A DNA stretch of 64,000 nucleotides from Peptococcaceae bacterium (GTDB lineage Bacteria; Bacillota; DSM-12270; Thermacetogeniales; Thermacetogeniaceae), in contig JAHFCR010000003.1 in the NCBI GenBank assembly GCA_023249405.1, positions 46,008 through 110,007 on the forward strand, read 5' to 3'. The translations under genes and the position numbers were made by a program. Position 1 is the stretch's first letter, and every line of letters starts with the position of its first letter. Shown in pieces: positions 8,715-17,203 of the stretch. The notes under the pieces are model-generated. The model was not told where the DNA came from. It did no database searches and saw only the letters and a program-made list of their open reading frames with translations.

Positions 8715-9788
8715 TTGCCCTACGCAGTGATCATGGCCGGTGGCCGCGGCGAGAGATTCTGGCCGAAGAGCCGCCAGGAACTCCCCAAACAATTCTTATG
8801 CCTGGTTGGCGATCGCACCATGCTACAGAAGACAGTCGACCGGCTGCAAAAAACGATCCCCATAGAACAGATTTACATCATCACCGGAAAGGCATACTAT
8901 GATCTAGTTTGTGGACAGGTTCCTGAAATTCCTGAAGGAAACATCATCCTGGAACCGATCGGCCGGGATACGGCGGCAGCGGTGGGGCTATCAGCGGTAG
9001 CCATCTCCCGGAGAGACCCCGCCGGGGTGATGATCATCCTGCCTGCAGACCATTACATTGCTGATGAAGAGCAGTTCTGCGCAGTCTTGCAGAGCGCAGT
9101 GACACTGGCTGAATCCGGCGAACACCTGGTCACCCTGGGCATCACTCCGAACCGCCCGGAGACCGGTTTCGGGTACATTGCCCATGGCCGGATTTACAAA
9201 AATGTTGACGGCAATCCCGCCTATGCCGTCGACCAGTTCATGGAAAAACCAGACCTGCAGCGCGCTCTGGAGTACCTGGCAAGCGGCCATCATTACTGGA
9301 ACAGCGGCATCTTTATCTGGCGGGTCGACCTGATCCAGAGCCTGATCGCCAGTCACCTGCCCGAGCTGAACGCTGGTCTGATGAAGATCAGGACAGCCTA
9401 CGGCACAGGGCGCTACCAGGAGGTGCTGGAAACGGTCTTTGCCGGTCTGCCCAAGATCTCCATCGATTACGGAGTGATGGAAAAAGCCAGCAACGTACTG
9501 GTCCTGCCCGGTAATTTCGGCTGGGACGACGTTGGCTCCTGGACAGCGCTGGATGCTTACAAAGACAAGGATGAACAGGGCAATTGCCTGGAGGGCAGGG
9601 GGGTCCTGGTGGAAACCAGCAACACCCTGGTGCTGTCCTCCGGCAAAGTGGTGGCCACCCTGGGCGTGGAGGACCTGATCGTGGTCGAGGGTCGCGACAG
9701 CATCCTGGTCTGCCACAAAGGGCGCGCCCAGGAGATCAAGAAGGTTATCAGCGCCCTGCAGGAACAGGGATACAAGGAGGTGCTGTGA
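8715..9788 (+). CDS. manC: Mannose-1-phosphate guanylyltransferase
   Basis: 357 residues. It makes GDP-mannose from mannose 1-phosphate and GTP. The nucleotide-binding signature MAGGRGERFWP with PKQF shortly after is at the N-terminus, and FMEKP and a conserved GNFGWDDVGSW motif follow, all typical of ManC-type enzymes without the isomerase domain. The start is a TTG; AAGGAG lies 11 nt upstream and the family motif begins immediately, so no earlier start is needed. The stop overlaps the ATG of the phosphomannomutase gene (TGATG), so the two are translationally coupled, which gives a full mannose 6-phosphate to GDP-mannose route. Confidence 0.93.
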   Translation: MPYAVIMAGGRGERFWPKSRQELPKQFLCLVGDRTMLQKTVDRLQKTIPIEQIYIITGKAYYDLVCGQVPEIPEGNIILEPIGRDTAAAVGLSAVAISRRDPAGVMIILPADHYIADEEQFCAVLQSAVTLAESGEHLVTLGITPNRPETGFGYIAHGRIYKNVDGNPAYAVDQFMEKPDLQRALEYLASGHHYWNSGIFIWRVDLIQSLIASHLPELNAGLMKIRTAYGTGRYQEVLETVFAGLPKISIDYGVMEKASNVLVLPGNFGWDDVGSWTALDAYKDKDEQGNCLEGRGVLVETSNTLVLSSGKVVATLGVEDLIVVEGRDSILVCHKGRAQEIKKVISALQEQGYKEVL

Positions 9789-11161
9789 TGAATCCATTAA
9801 TTTTCAGGCAGTATGACATTCGCGGCCATGCTGAGCAGGACCTGACCGACGAGACCGTCAGGCTGATCGGACAGGCATTCGGAAGCTACGTTCAGGAGCA
9901 CGGCTCCAATCAGGTGCTGGTCGGACGGGACAACCGCCTCAGTTCGGAAAGGCTGCGGGACGCCCTGGTTGGCGGCCTGATCGCCACCGGGTGCCAGGTC
10001 ATCGATATCGGGCTGGTGATCACGCCGATGCTCTATTATGCCCGAGTCTTCTTCAACATCGACGGAGGGGTGATGATCACCGGCAGCCACAATCCTCCCG
10101 ATGAAAACGGCTTCAAGCTGGCCCGCGGTGAGGGCACCATTTACGGGGATGAGATCATGCGACTGCGGGAGATGATCCTGGCCGGGCAGTTCCGATCCGG
10201 CACGGGAAGCCGCCAGGAGCGCAGTATAGTCGAACCCTATCTGGCCATGCTGAAGGAAAAGATCACCCTCGGGCCGCGCCGGTTGAAGGTAGCGGTGGAT
10301 AGCGGCAACGGCACCGCCTCTCTGTTTGCGGAACAGATCCTGCGGGCATGGGGCTGCGAGGTGACGCCGCTTTACTGCGAATCCGACGGCTGTTTCCCGC
10401 ACCACCACCCAGACCCGGTCAAGACCGCCAACCTGGCAGACCTGATCAGAACGGTGCAACAGCAGTCCGGCGACCTGGGCATCGCCTACGACGGGGACGC
10501 CGACCGGATCGGCGTCGTCGACGAATCCGGGCAGGTGATCTGGGGAGACAAGCTGATGTGCCTGTATTGGCGCGAGGTTCTGGAGCATCACCCCCACTCC
10601 CTGGCCATCATTGAAGTGAAGTGCTCCCAGGCCCTGGTCGACGAAGTGACGCGCCTGGGGGGACGCCCGCTGTTTTACAAAACCGGCCACTCCCTGATCA
10701 AGGCCAAGATGAAGGAGACCGGAGCGGTTTTCACCGGGGAGATGTCCGGACACATGTTTTTCGCCGACGAATATTATGGTTACGATGATGCCCTCTATGC
10801 TTCGGGCCGCCTGCTCCGGATCCTCTCCCGCACAAACCAGAGCCTCTCGGAGCTATTGGCGCACATCCCCAAGTACTATGCCACGGCAGAAACACGGGTA
10901 CCCTGCGCCGACCGGATCAAATTTGACATTGTCAACCAGTTGGTGGATCACTTCCGCCGCGATTATCAGGTAATAGATGTTGATGGAGTCAGGGTGCTCT
11001 TCCCCGATGGCTGGGGACTGGTCCGGGCATCCAACACCCAGCCGGTGCTGGTAGCCCGGTGTGAGGCCAAAACGCCCGAGGGACTGCAGCAGATCTGCAG
11101 CGTCATGAAACAGACCATCCTTCAATACCCGGAGATGGAGGATTTTACGTGGGAATACTAG
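9788..11161 (+). CDS. manB: Phosphomannomutase/phosphoglucomutase
   Basis: 457 residues. It interconverts mannose 6-phosphate and mannose 1-phosphate. All four alpha-D-phosphohexomutase motifs are intact: phosphoserine TGSHNPP (Ser100), metal loop YDGDADRIG near 235, sugar-binding GEMSGHMFF, and the phosphate-binding RASNTQP near the C-terminus. It may also act on glucose phosphates, as many members do. The ATG overlaps the manC stop by one base and the 3' end overlaps the next start by 13 nt, so three genes form a tight operon. This is the complete version; compare the fused and degenerate copy at 40414-42927. Confidence 0.94.
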   Translation: MNPLIFRQYDIRGHAEQDLTDETVRLIGQAFGSYVQEHGSNQVLVGRDNRLSSERLRDALVGGLIATGCQVIDIGLVITPMLYYARVFFNIDGGVMITGSHNPPDENGFKLARGEGTIYGDEIMRLREMILAGQFRSGTGSRQERSIVEPYLAMLKEKITLGPRRLKVAVDSGNGTASLFAEQILRAWGCEVTPLYCESDGCFPHHHPDPVKTANLADLIRTVQQQSGDLGIAYDGDADRIGVVDESGQVIWGDKLMCLYWREVLEHHPHSLAIIEVKCSQALVDEVTRLGGRPLFYKTGHSLIKAKMKETGAVFTGEMSGHMFFADEYYGYDDALYASGRLLRILSRTNQSLSELLAHIPKYYATAETRVPCADRIKFDIVNQLVDHFRRDYQVIDVDGVRVLFPDGWGLVRASNTQPVLVARCEAKTPEGLQQICSVMKQTILQYPEMEDFTWEY

Positions 11162-14100
11162 ACGTCGATGCCCTCTTCGATCAGAGCATTGCCGAACCCC
11201 TGGACCAAGCCAGGAAACTGGCCGATATCAACCTGGTGGTCGGTGTCCCTTTCTACAACGAGAAATTTACTCTGCCCAAGGTGCTGCAGGTAATTGAGCA
11301 GGGGCTGGCAGAGGCCAAGCAATTGGACCGGACGCTGATCGTCTGCGCCGGAGACCACCGCGGCTCGGAAACCCTGGAGATCATTGCCGAATTGCCCTTC
11401 AAGGCTGCCCACCTGGAGTTCCTGATGCTGCCCGGGGCCAATGGCCGGGGCTCCAGCATCCGGGCGATCTTAGAGATCGCCAATCTGATGGAGGCTGACG
11501 TCCTGCTCTTCACATCGGACCTGATCGCCGGAGAAAACAACGGGTTGCAGCCGGCATGGGTGCAGCGGATCCTGGAGCCGATCAGGATGGAGTACGACTT
11601 TGTGATCACCCTCTTGAAGAAGAACTACTTCGAAGACTACCTGAACAGCCTGTTAATAGCCCCCCTGCTGGAGGCCTTCTACGGCTACCGGATCGACAGC
11701 GCCCTCAGCGGCATCTACGCTATCGCCAACGATGTGGTGGAGGATCTCTGCACCGAGATCAAGTTCTGGGGAGAACTGACCAGAGACTATGGAATCGACC
11801 CCTGGCTGATCACCAGGGCCATCCGCTGGAACAAGAAGATCTGCGAGGTGGAACTGGGGACAAAACTGGAAGGTATCTACCTGGAAAAGTTAAACTACAT
11901 GTTCAAGGTCCTGGCCAAGACCATGTTCGAATGCATCAAGCGGGATGAGGACTTCTGGCTGTCGGGCCGCTACATCCGCAAGTCCCCGGACATCTATTGG
12001 AACAAATACCAGAATGCCGCCCCTGAGCCATCCTACTCCACCTACGGCATTACCAACCTGTTCAAGCGCGGCCTCAACCAGTACAAGAGCCTGTACAAGA
12101 AGATCCTGCCGGATCTTCTGTATGCGGACGTCGAGCGCATCGCAACAGCCACAGCCCGGGAGCCCCGGTTCAACAGCAAGATCTGGGCGCATATCGTCTA
12201 CTGGTTCCTGTTCCACTACTGCTTCGCCGTAGACGTCAACAGCGACGACGTGCTGGGCGCCATGGCCTGCGCCTTCTTCGGCCGGCTGACCACGATCCTG
12301 GAACAGGCCCAAAACCTGAAGGATGATCTCAAAGACGTTCCCCAAGTCAATTCGCAAAATCTGATCGCCGGCGAGATCGCTTCTGCCAAAGAAGACCAGC
12401 AGGACTCCTTCCTGAAGCTCAGGGAGGATTTCTTCCGGGTCTGGGAGCAAAAAGCGCTGGAACTGAAGCCGTCGATCATTCCCGAGCACTACCTGGAGTT
12501 CATCCCGGGCATTCCCATCGCCCTGCCCAAGGAACTGGAGGGCCGGGGCGGCCGGGTCATCTGGAGCGAGGGGATGTTCAACCGCCTGCAGTCGAAATAC
12601 CAGGAGGCCTTTCACAACTTCACCTATAACAGCCTGGGAGTGTCTGAAAATGCCGATTCCCGTGCCCTGGCCGGGAGCCTGCGAGAGTTCATGGAGCAGT
12701 TGAACCAGGCGATGGACCGGCTGCTGCCCGGAGACCCGTTCACGGTGGAGGGCGCCCAGCAGGTGGTCGACGCCCTGTTCCACCTGCTGCCATCCCGGAT
12801 GATGTTCTACATCAGGGACGAACTCCTCCAAGAGGCTCTCCTGCACTATCCTCCGCTCAACCTGATGATCCCCACCGGCTGCAATACCTCCCGGGTGCTC
12901 CTGGAGATGATGGACGTCCGGGAGGCGATCACCCTGGCCAACCTGGTCGAGAACCGGAAGTGGGCCGACGGCATCCTGCTCTGGATCCTGGACAACGTGA
13001 AACCGGGGTCTTTTGGCGAGGTGGAGATCAAACCGATCGTCCTCGGACCGCAAGTCCTGGGCGGCAGCATCCAACTGGGGGCTATCTCCGATCTGAACAA
13101 ACTCACCGCCCGGATCGTGGTCAGGCCGCTGGGCAAGAACATGGGCGGCGACTACCCAAAGCTGCGTTTCGCCCTATTCATTGCCAGGCACATCATGATC
13201 GCCCGCAACTATTCCGCCCTGCTGAGGACCTATGCCCGGGAGCGCAAGAACCTGGGCCTCAAGGTCCGCAACTCCCTGATCGGACGCTATGAGACCACCG
13301 CCTTCTCGGTGCACAACATCTTCGAGGACTTCCACCACAAGGCCCTGGTGAGCCAGTTCCGGAATACTGCCGGGCACCTGGCAGAAACAGGCCAGGCCGA
13401 AGACGCCAGACTGTTGGAGATGATGTGCGAGAGCTACGGCCTCAGCCAGGTCCTGGCAGACGGCACCTTCATCCCCTGCTCCGCCTGGAGTTGGGCCAGC
13501 TTCAGCTACAAGGGAGGCCGCGGTATCCCCACTCCCCTGTCCAGCCACGTCGAAGAAAAATGGTTCAACCACGACTTCCTGGAGGAGATCTATACCGAAC
13601 TGGGGTACGACCCCGGCGAGATCATGCGCACGGTGACACAGCTGATCGGAGAGGGCCGGGCCAGCGAAAACCTGCTGGACGTCCTGCTGGGGATCAGGCG
13701 CAAGGACGTCACCGTGGTCGTCCAGGAATCCCGGGACTACCCGCCGGCGAAGCCGCTGGAGCGCTATGCGGGCAACCCGATCCTGCGCCCCATCAAGGAG
13801 CATGTCTGGGAAAGCAAGTACGTCCTGAATGCGGCTGCAGTCCGGATCGGCGATCTGGTCTACCTGCTCTACCGGGCCTTCGGAGATGACGAGACATCGC
13901 GCATCGGTCTGGCGATCACTGACGGTTACCAAGTGCTGGAGAGGATACCGGAGCCGATCTTCGGGCCCCATGACGAGAAGGATAAAAAGGGCGTGGAGGA
14001 CCCCCGGGCGGTGATCGTCGAGGACCAGATCTACATGCTCTACACCGCCTACGACGGGGCTATCGCCCAGATCTCCGCGGCATCGATCACCGTTGAGGAT

Positions 14101-14712
14101 TTCTTGAAACGCAATTGGGACCAGTGGAAGCGAAAGGGTTTCGCCTTTCAGGACGTGTGGGACAAAGACGCCGTCCTGTTCCCGGAGCGGATCGACGGCA
14201 GATATGTCATCTATCACCGGATCGAGCCCAGCATCTGGGTATCGCACCTGGATCGGCTGGATTTCCCGGCACCCAAAGAGAAACATTCGATCATCATGGG
14301 GCCGCGCTCCGGCAGGATGTGGGACTCCGTGAAGATCGGAGCGGGCACTCAGCCGATTAAAACCCGGTTTGGCTGGCTGCTGATCTATCACGGCGTGGAC
14401 CGGGACCGGGTCTACCGGCTCGGGGTGATCCTCACTGACCTGAAAAACCCGGAACGCTTGTTGTACCGCTCCCCCAACCCGGTGCTCTCGCCAGAGACAG
14501 AATACGAGATCGGCAATGCGGACAGTTGGGTGCCCAGGGTGGTCTTTACCTGCGGGGCCGTACCGGTGAAAAACAAGGCAGTGCTGGATGCAGAGGATGA
14601 GATCCTGGTCTACTATGGCGCTGCCGACACCTACGTCTGCCTGGCCACGGCCAGGGTCGGCGACCTGATCCCGGAGGCGATCAGGCAGGACCTGCCGGAG
14701 CGTTCCTCCTGA
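11149..14712 (+). CDS. Fusion of a GT2/GT81-like glycosyltransferase with a GH130 glycoside phosphorylase
   Basis: 1187 residues. Residues about 25-290 form a GT-A fold glycosyltransferase (VVGVPFYNEKF, LIVCAGDHRGSE, GANGRGSSIR, LFTSDLIAGEN, ALSGIYAI), resembling glucosyl- or mannosyl-3-phosphoglycerate synthases. Residues about 300-860 are a mostly helical region I do not recognise. Residues about 865-1185 match GH130 phosphorylases: NPILRPIKEH, SRIGLAI, GVEDPRAVI near 947, YMLYTAYDG, and a closing VYYGAADTYVCLA. GH130 enzymes mainly phosphorolyse beta-mannosides to mannose 1-phosphate. The GTG start has GGAGGA 6 nt upstream. With manC and manB just upstream, the likely theme is GDP-mannose use and mannose 1-phosphate recovery. 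The exact glycan is unknown. Confidence 0.82.
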   Translation: MGILDVDALFDQSIAEPLDQARKLADINLVVGVPFYNEKFTLPKVLQVIEQGLAEAKQLDRTLIVCAGDHRGSETLEIIAELPFKAAHLEFLMLPGANGRGSSIRAILEIANLMEADVLLFTSDLIAGENNGLQPAWVQRILEPIRMEYDFVITLLKKNYFEDYLNSLLIAPLLEAFYGYRIDSALSGIYAIANDVVEDLCTEIKFWGELTRDYGIDPWLITRAIRWNKKICEVELGTKLEGIYLEKLNYMFKVLAKTMFECIKRDEDFWLSGRYIRKSPDIYWNKYQNAAPEPSYSTYGITNLFKRGLNQYKSLYKKILPDLLYADVERIATATAREPRFNSKIWAHIVYWFLFHYCFAVDVNSDDVLGAMACAFFGRLTTILEQAQNLKDDLKDVPQVNSQNLIAGEIASAKEDQQDSFLKLREDFFRVWEQKALELKPSIIPEHYLEFIPGIPIALPKELEGRGGRVIWSEGMFNRLQSKYQEAFHNFTYNSLGVSENADSRALAGSLREFMEQLNQAMDRLLPGDPFTVEGAQQVVDALFHLLPSRMMFYIRDELLQEALLHYPPLNLMIPTGCNTSRVLLEMMDVREAITLANLVENRKWADGILLWILDNVKPGSFGEVEIKPIVLGPQVLGGSIQLGAISDLNKLTARIVVRPLGKNMGGDYPKLRFALFIARHIMIARNYSALLRTYARERKNLGLKVRNSLIGRYETTAFSVHNIFEDFHHKALVSQFRNTAGHLAETGQAEDARLLEMMCESYGLSQVLADGTFIPCSAWSWASFSYKGGRGIPTPLSSHVEEKWFNHDFLEEIYTELGYDPGEIMRTVTQLIGEGRASENLLDVLLGIRRKDVTVVVQESRDYPPAKPLERYAGNPILRPIKEHVWESKYVLNAAAVRIGDLVYLLYRAFGDDETSRIGLAITDGYQVLERIPEPIFGPHDEKDKKGVEDPRAVIVEDQIYMLYTAYDGAIAQISAASITVEDFLKRNWDQWKRKGFAFQDVWDKDAVLFPERIDGRYVIYHRIEPSIWVSHLDRLDFPAPKEKHSIIMGPRSGRMWDSVKIGAGTQPIKTRFGWLLIYHGVDRDRVYRLGVILTDLKNPERLLYRSPNPVLSPETEYEIGNADSWVPRVVFTCGAVPVKNKAVLDAEDEILVYYGAADTYVCLATARVGDLIPEAIRQDLPERSS

Positions 14713-14751
14713 CGGTATCAGATATTTAGATGGGCCAGAATAGTATAAACA

Positions 14752-14772
14752 AAGCCGCATAAACAGCGGCTT
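14752..14772. terminator. Convergent terminator
   Basis: Stem AAGCCGC / GCGGCTT (7 bp, 7-nt loop) between the end of the GT-GH130 gene (plus) and the GT4 gene (minus). On the minus strand it is followed by TTTGTTT, on the plus strand by TAAATCTGTT. Confidence 0.6.
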
Positions 14773-14803
14773 AAATCTGTTATCCGGCAATCTGCAACCG
14801 GGA

Positions 14804-15868
14804 TCAGTTGTGGGCAGGCTCCGGGGCCTCAGCCAGATGAACATCCGGAGCACACACATGGTGCTGCAGAATCTGCTGATAAACCGCCAGGTAGTCCTGC
14901 GCCATCCGTTTCCGGCTGAAGCGTTGTTCCGCCCAGCGTCGGCAGTCCTGCCGGTCGAGAGCGGGGATCTGCCCCAGGGCCGCCGTGGCCTCGGCCACGT
15001 TATCGACTAGGAATCCGGTCGTTCCATGCCTGATGATCTCCGGCATGGAGCCCCGGCTAAAAGCCACTACGGGGGTGCCGCAGGCCATCGCCTCCACCAC
15101 GCTCAGGCCAAACGGCTCTGCGAAGCTGATCGGATGCAGCAGGGCAAAAGCGCCGCCCAGCAGACCGCCTCTACGGTCCGGTCCCACCGACCCGATGAAC
15201 TCCACCCTTCCTTTCTCTAGCCGCGGTGCTACCAGCTCATCAAAATACCGCTGGTCCTGGACAATCCCGGCCATCACCAGAGGCATGCCGAAAGCGCCGG
15301 CGATCTCGATCGCCTCAGCCGTCCCCTTGTCGGGGTGAATGCGGCCGAAGTAGAGCAGATAGCCGCCAGCGGTCGACACAAAGGGGAAGGACTCCAGATC
15401 GATCCCGTGATAGACGGTGGCGAGATAGTCCAGGGACGGATGGCGGTCGGCGTTGCTGATGGAGATATAATGGCTACTCTTGTTATATTCCTGGAATACC
15501 GGCAGAATCCGGGGCGAGGAAAACCCGTGGATAGTGGTGACTACGGGCGTGTTCACCAGCCGGCTGTAGGTGAGCGGCAGAAAATCATAGTTGTTGTGGA
15601 TCAGGTCAAACTCCCCCGCCCGCTCGAAGAGGTGGGCAATATGCAGGCACTCCCAGACCTTGGGATCGATCTCCGGGTCCTCCTCGTAGGGCCGGGGACA
15701 GATAAAGTCGAGCTGCGCCCCGGTGAAGGAATCACCGGTGGCAAAAAGGGTGACCTCCACTCCCAGTTCCAGCAATCCCTCGCAGAGCAGGGAAACCACC
15801 CGCTCCCAAGGTCCATAATGTTTGGGGGGAGTCCTCCAGGCAATCGGCGATAACAGGGCAACTTTCAA
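14804..15868 (-). CDS. GT4 family glycosyltransferase
   Basis: 354 residues with the GT-B fold. The N-terminal domain starts KVALLSPIAWRTPP and contains HYGPWERVV, resembling GT4 enzymes of unknown acceptor. The donor-binding domain has YLLYFGRIHPDKG, then the hallmark E-x7-E motif in SFAEPFGLSVVEAMACGTPVV. The donor is probably GDP-mannose or UDP/ADP-glucose; the sequence does not decide. The TTG start has GGAGG about 7 nt upstream. Upstream, the entire intergenic gap is made of heptanucleotide repeats. It is the last of four co-oriented carbohydrate genes (19459 to 14804). Confidence 0.88.
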   Translation of the reverse strand: MKVALLSPIAWRTPPKHYGPWERVVSLLCEGLLELGVEVTLFATGDSFTGAQLDFICPRPYEEDPEIDPKVWECLHIAHLFERAGEFDLIHNNYDFLPLTYSRLVNTPVVTTIHGFSSPRILPVFQEYNKSSHYISISNADRHPSLDYLATVYHGIDLESFPFVSTAGGYLLYFGRIHPDKGTAEAIEIAGAFGMPLVMAGIVQDQRYFDELVAPRLEKGRVEFIGSVGPDRRGGLLGGAFALLHPISFAEPFGLSVVEAMACGTPVVAFSRGSMPEIIRHGTTGFLVDNVAEATAALGQIPALDRQDCRRWAEQRFSRKRMAQDYLAVYQQILQHHVCAPDVHLAEAPEPAHN

Positions 15869-15890
15869 AATTCAACCTCCATATTGAGAA

Positions 15891-15974
15891 GTGTGAGGTG
15901 TGAGGTGTGAGGTGTGAGGTGTGAGGCAAGACCACTTCCCACTCCCCATCTCTCACTTCTCACTTCTCACTTCA
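15891..15974. repeat. Two opposing heptanucleotide arrays
   Basis: Five tandem copies of GTGTGAG at 15891-15925 face three and a half copies of TCTCACT at 15950-15974, separated by about 24 bp. The two arrays are partly complementary and could fold into an interrupted hairpin. The second array overlaps the 3' end of the GH5-like gene and provides its last residues and its stop codon. Similar short arrays are inserted in hypF (24151-24242). Confidence 0.9.
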
Positions 15975-17185
15975 CAGTATTTGCGGTAGAGCCTCGGCAG
16001 TTCGGTCCGCTGGCTCCGGTAATAGCGCTCCGGGTCCTCCCCCCGCAGCCAGCCGGCCGGTGACTGATCCACCGCCGGACCCCGGCCTGCGGCCAGCCGG
16101 CCGGCAAACTTGCCGATGGTCTGTACTGCGGGCTTGGGAGAACCATCGTGTCGAAATAGCCCAAAATGCCTCTCATGAGGATTCTCCTTGAGAGGCGGAC
16201 GATCCCACAGGCTGGGGTGGTAGTCGCCGTAGCACCAGGCCATGGCGCCGGTCATTCCGGCCTGGCAGAGCAACTCCAGGGCCTGCCGGTAATAGGTGGC
16301 CACTTCGGTCTCATCCCACAACCGGCATTGATACGACTCGCGTTTATCGGGGTATGGGGGCAGTATCGGTCGGCTGGGAGCCCCGAACTCCTCGAACAAC
16401 ACCGGCTTGCCTCCGAGCCAACGGGTCAACAAACCCAGAAAGGGCAATACTCGTACGTCGCCGGGGTCGTCAATCCAGGACAGATAGAAGGGGTAGCCAT
16501 GCATACAGAGCCAATCGCACCAGAGTGCCGCATCCTGCGGCCACAGGCAGCGGTCATTCTCCAGGTCCTCGGCGTGCATGCCCAGGGTCACCGGGCAGTC
16601 GCCGCCTTGCCGCCTGATCTCTCCCGCCATGATCTCCAGCCATGACCGGGCAGCGTTCCGGTCCGGGGGCAGCACACAGTTCGAAGATTCGTTGCCCAGG
16701 TCGTAGGCCCAGATCGCCGGATGGCCTGCCAATGCCCGAGCCACCTCCCGGCATTGCAATTGTTGCGCCCGGATGATCTCCCGATCGGTATACCAATTGC
16801 GGATACCGGCTGTCAACAGGCGCCCGCCCGACCAGACTGGAAAACGCCCACCTTCTCTACCGGGACCGAGCGCCCAGCCGGGCAGCCAGTTGATTCCGCT
16901 CATATGGCCGCAGAACAGGGTGGGCATAATAAAAACGCCGCCTTCAGCGGCGATATCCGCCAACTGTACCAGACGGCGCAGGGCTGCAGGCAAAACAGTA
17001 TCCGGGGCCGGTTGGAACTCCTCCCAGAGCAGAAAGACCCGCACATGGCTGATCCCGCCAGCCGCCATCCTGCCAAGATCGGCTGATACTTCCGCGGCGT
17101 CAAAATCCTGCCACCAATACATGGCCTTGTTCAAAGGCCAGTAATTTGTGCCCAGCACAAAGCGCTGCTGTTCATCCCTAACCAC
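15953..17185 (-). CDS. GH5-like (clan A) glycoside hydrolase
   Basis: 410 residues without a signal peptide, so probably cytoplasmic. It has the TIM-barrel retaining-hydrolase pattern: ISHVRVFLLWEEF early, acid/base Glu in AYDLGNESSN near residue 165, and the nucleophile Glu in PVLFEEFGAP near 265, followed by GAMAWCYGDY. This resembles beta-mannanase or related GH5/GH2-type barrels; substrate is not certain. The GTG start has GGGGAG 9 nt upstream. The last residues (CEVRSEK) are encoded by a heptanucleotide repeat that also provides the stop, so the natural C-terminus has been replaced or extended. It sits 18 bp after the alpha/alpha-barrel gene and is probably co-transcribed. Confidence 0.8.
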   Translation of the reverse strand: MVRDEQQRFVLGTNYWPLNKAMYWWQDFDAAEVSADLGRMAAGGISHVRVFLLWEEFQPAPDTVLPAALRRLVQLADIAAEGGVFIMPTLFCGHMSGINWLPGWALGPGREGGRFPVWSGGRLLTAGIRNWYTDREIIRAQQLQCREVARALAGHPAIWAYDLGNESSNCVLPPDRNAARSWLEIMAGEIRRQGGDCPVTLGMHAEDLENDRCLWPQDAALWCDWLCMHGYPFYLSWIDDPGDVRVLPFLGLLTRWLGGKPVLFEEFGAPSRPILPPYPDKRESYQCRLWDETEVATYYRQALELLCQAGMTGAMAWCYGDYHPSLWDRPPLKENPHERHFGLFRHDGSPKPAVQTIGKFAGRLAAGRGPAVDQSPAGWLRGEDPERYYRSQRTELPRLYRKYCEVRSEK

Positions 17186-17203
17186 GTTGGCATGCTCCCC
17201 TTA

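Noticed and set aside
13174..14859. Long open frame (561 codons) antisense to the GT-GH130 gene
   Set aside because: No ribosome site and no recognisable protein features; it mirrors the strong GC3 bias of the real gene on the other strand.
15891..15974. CRISPR-like array
   Set aside because: Units are 7 nt, with no spacers of constant length and no cas genes; these are tandem heptamers.
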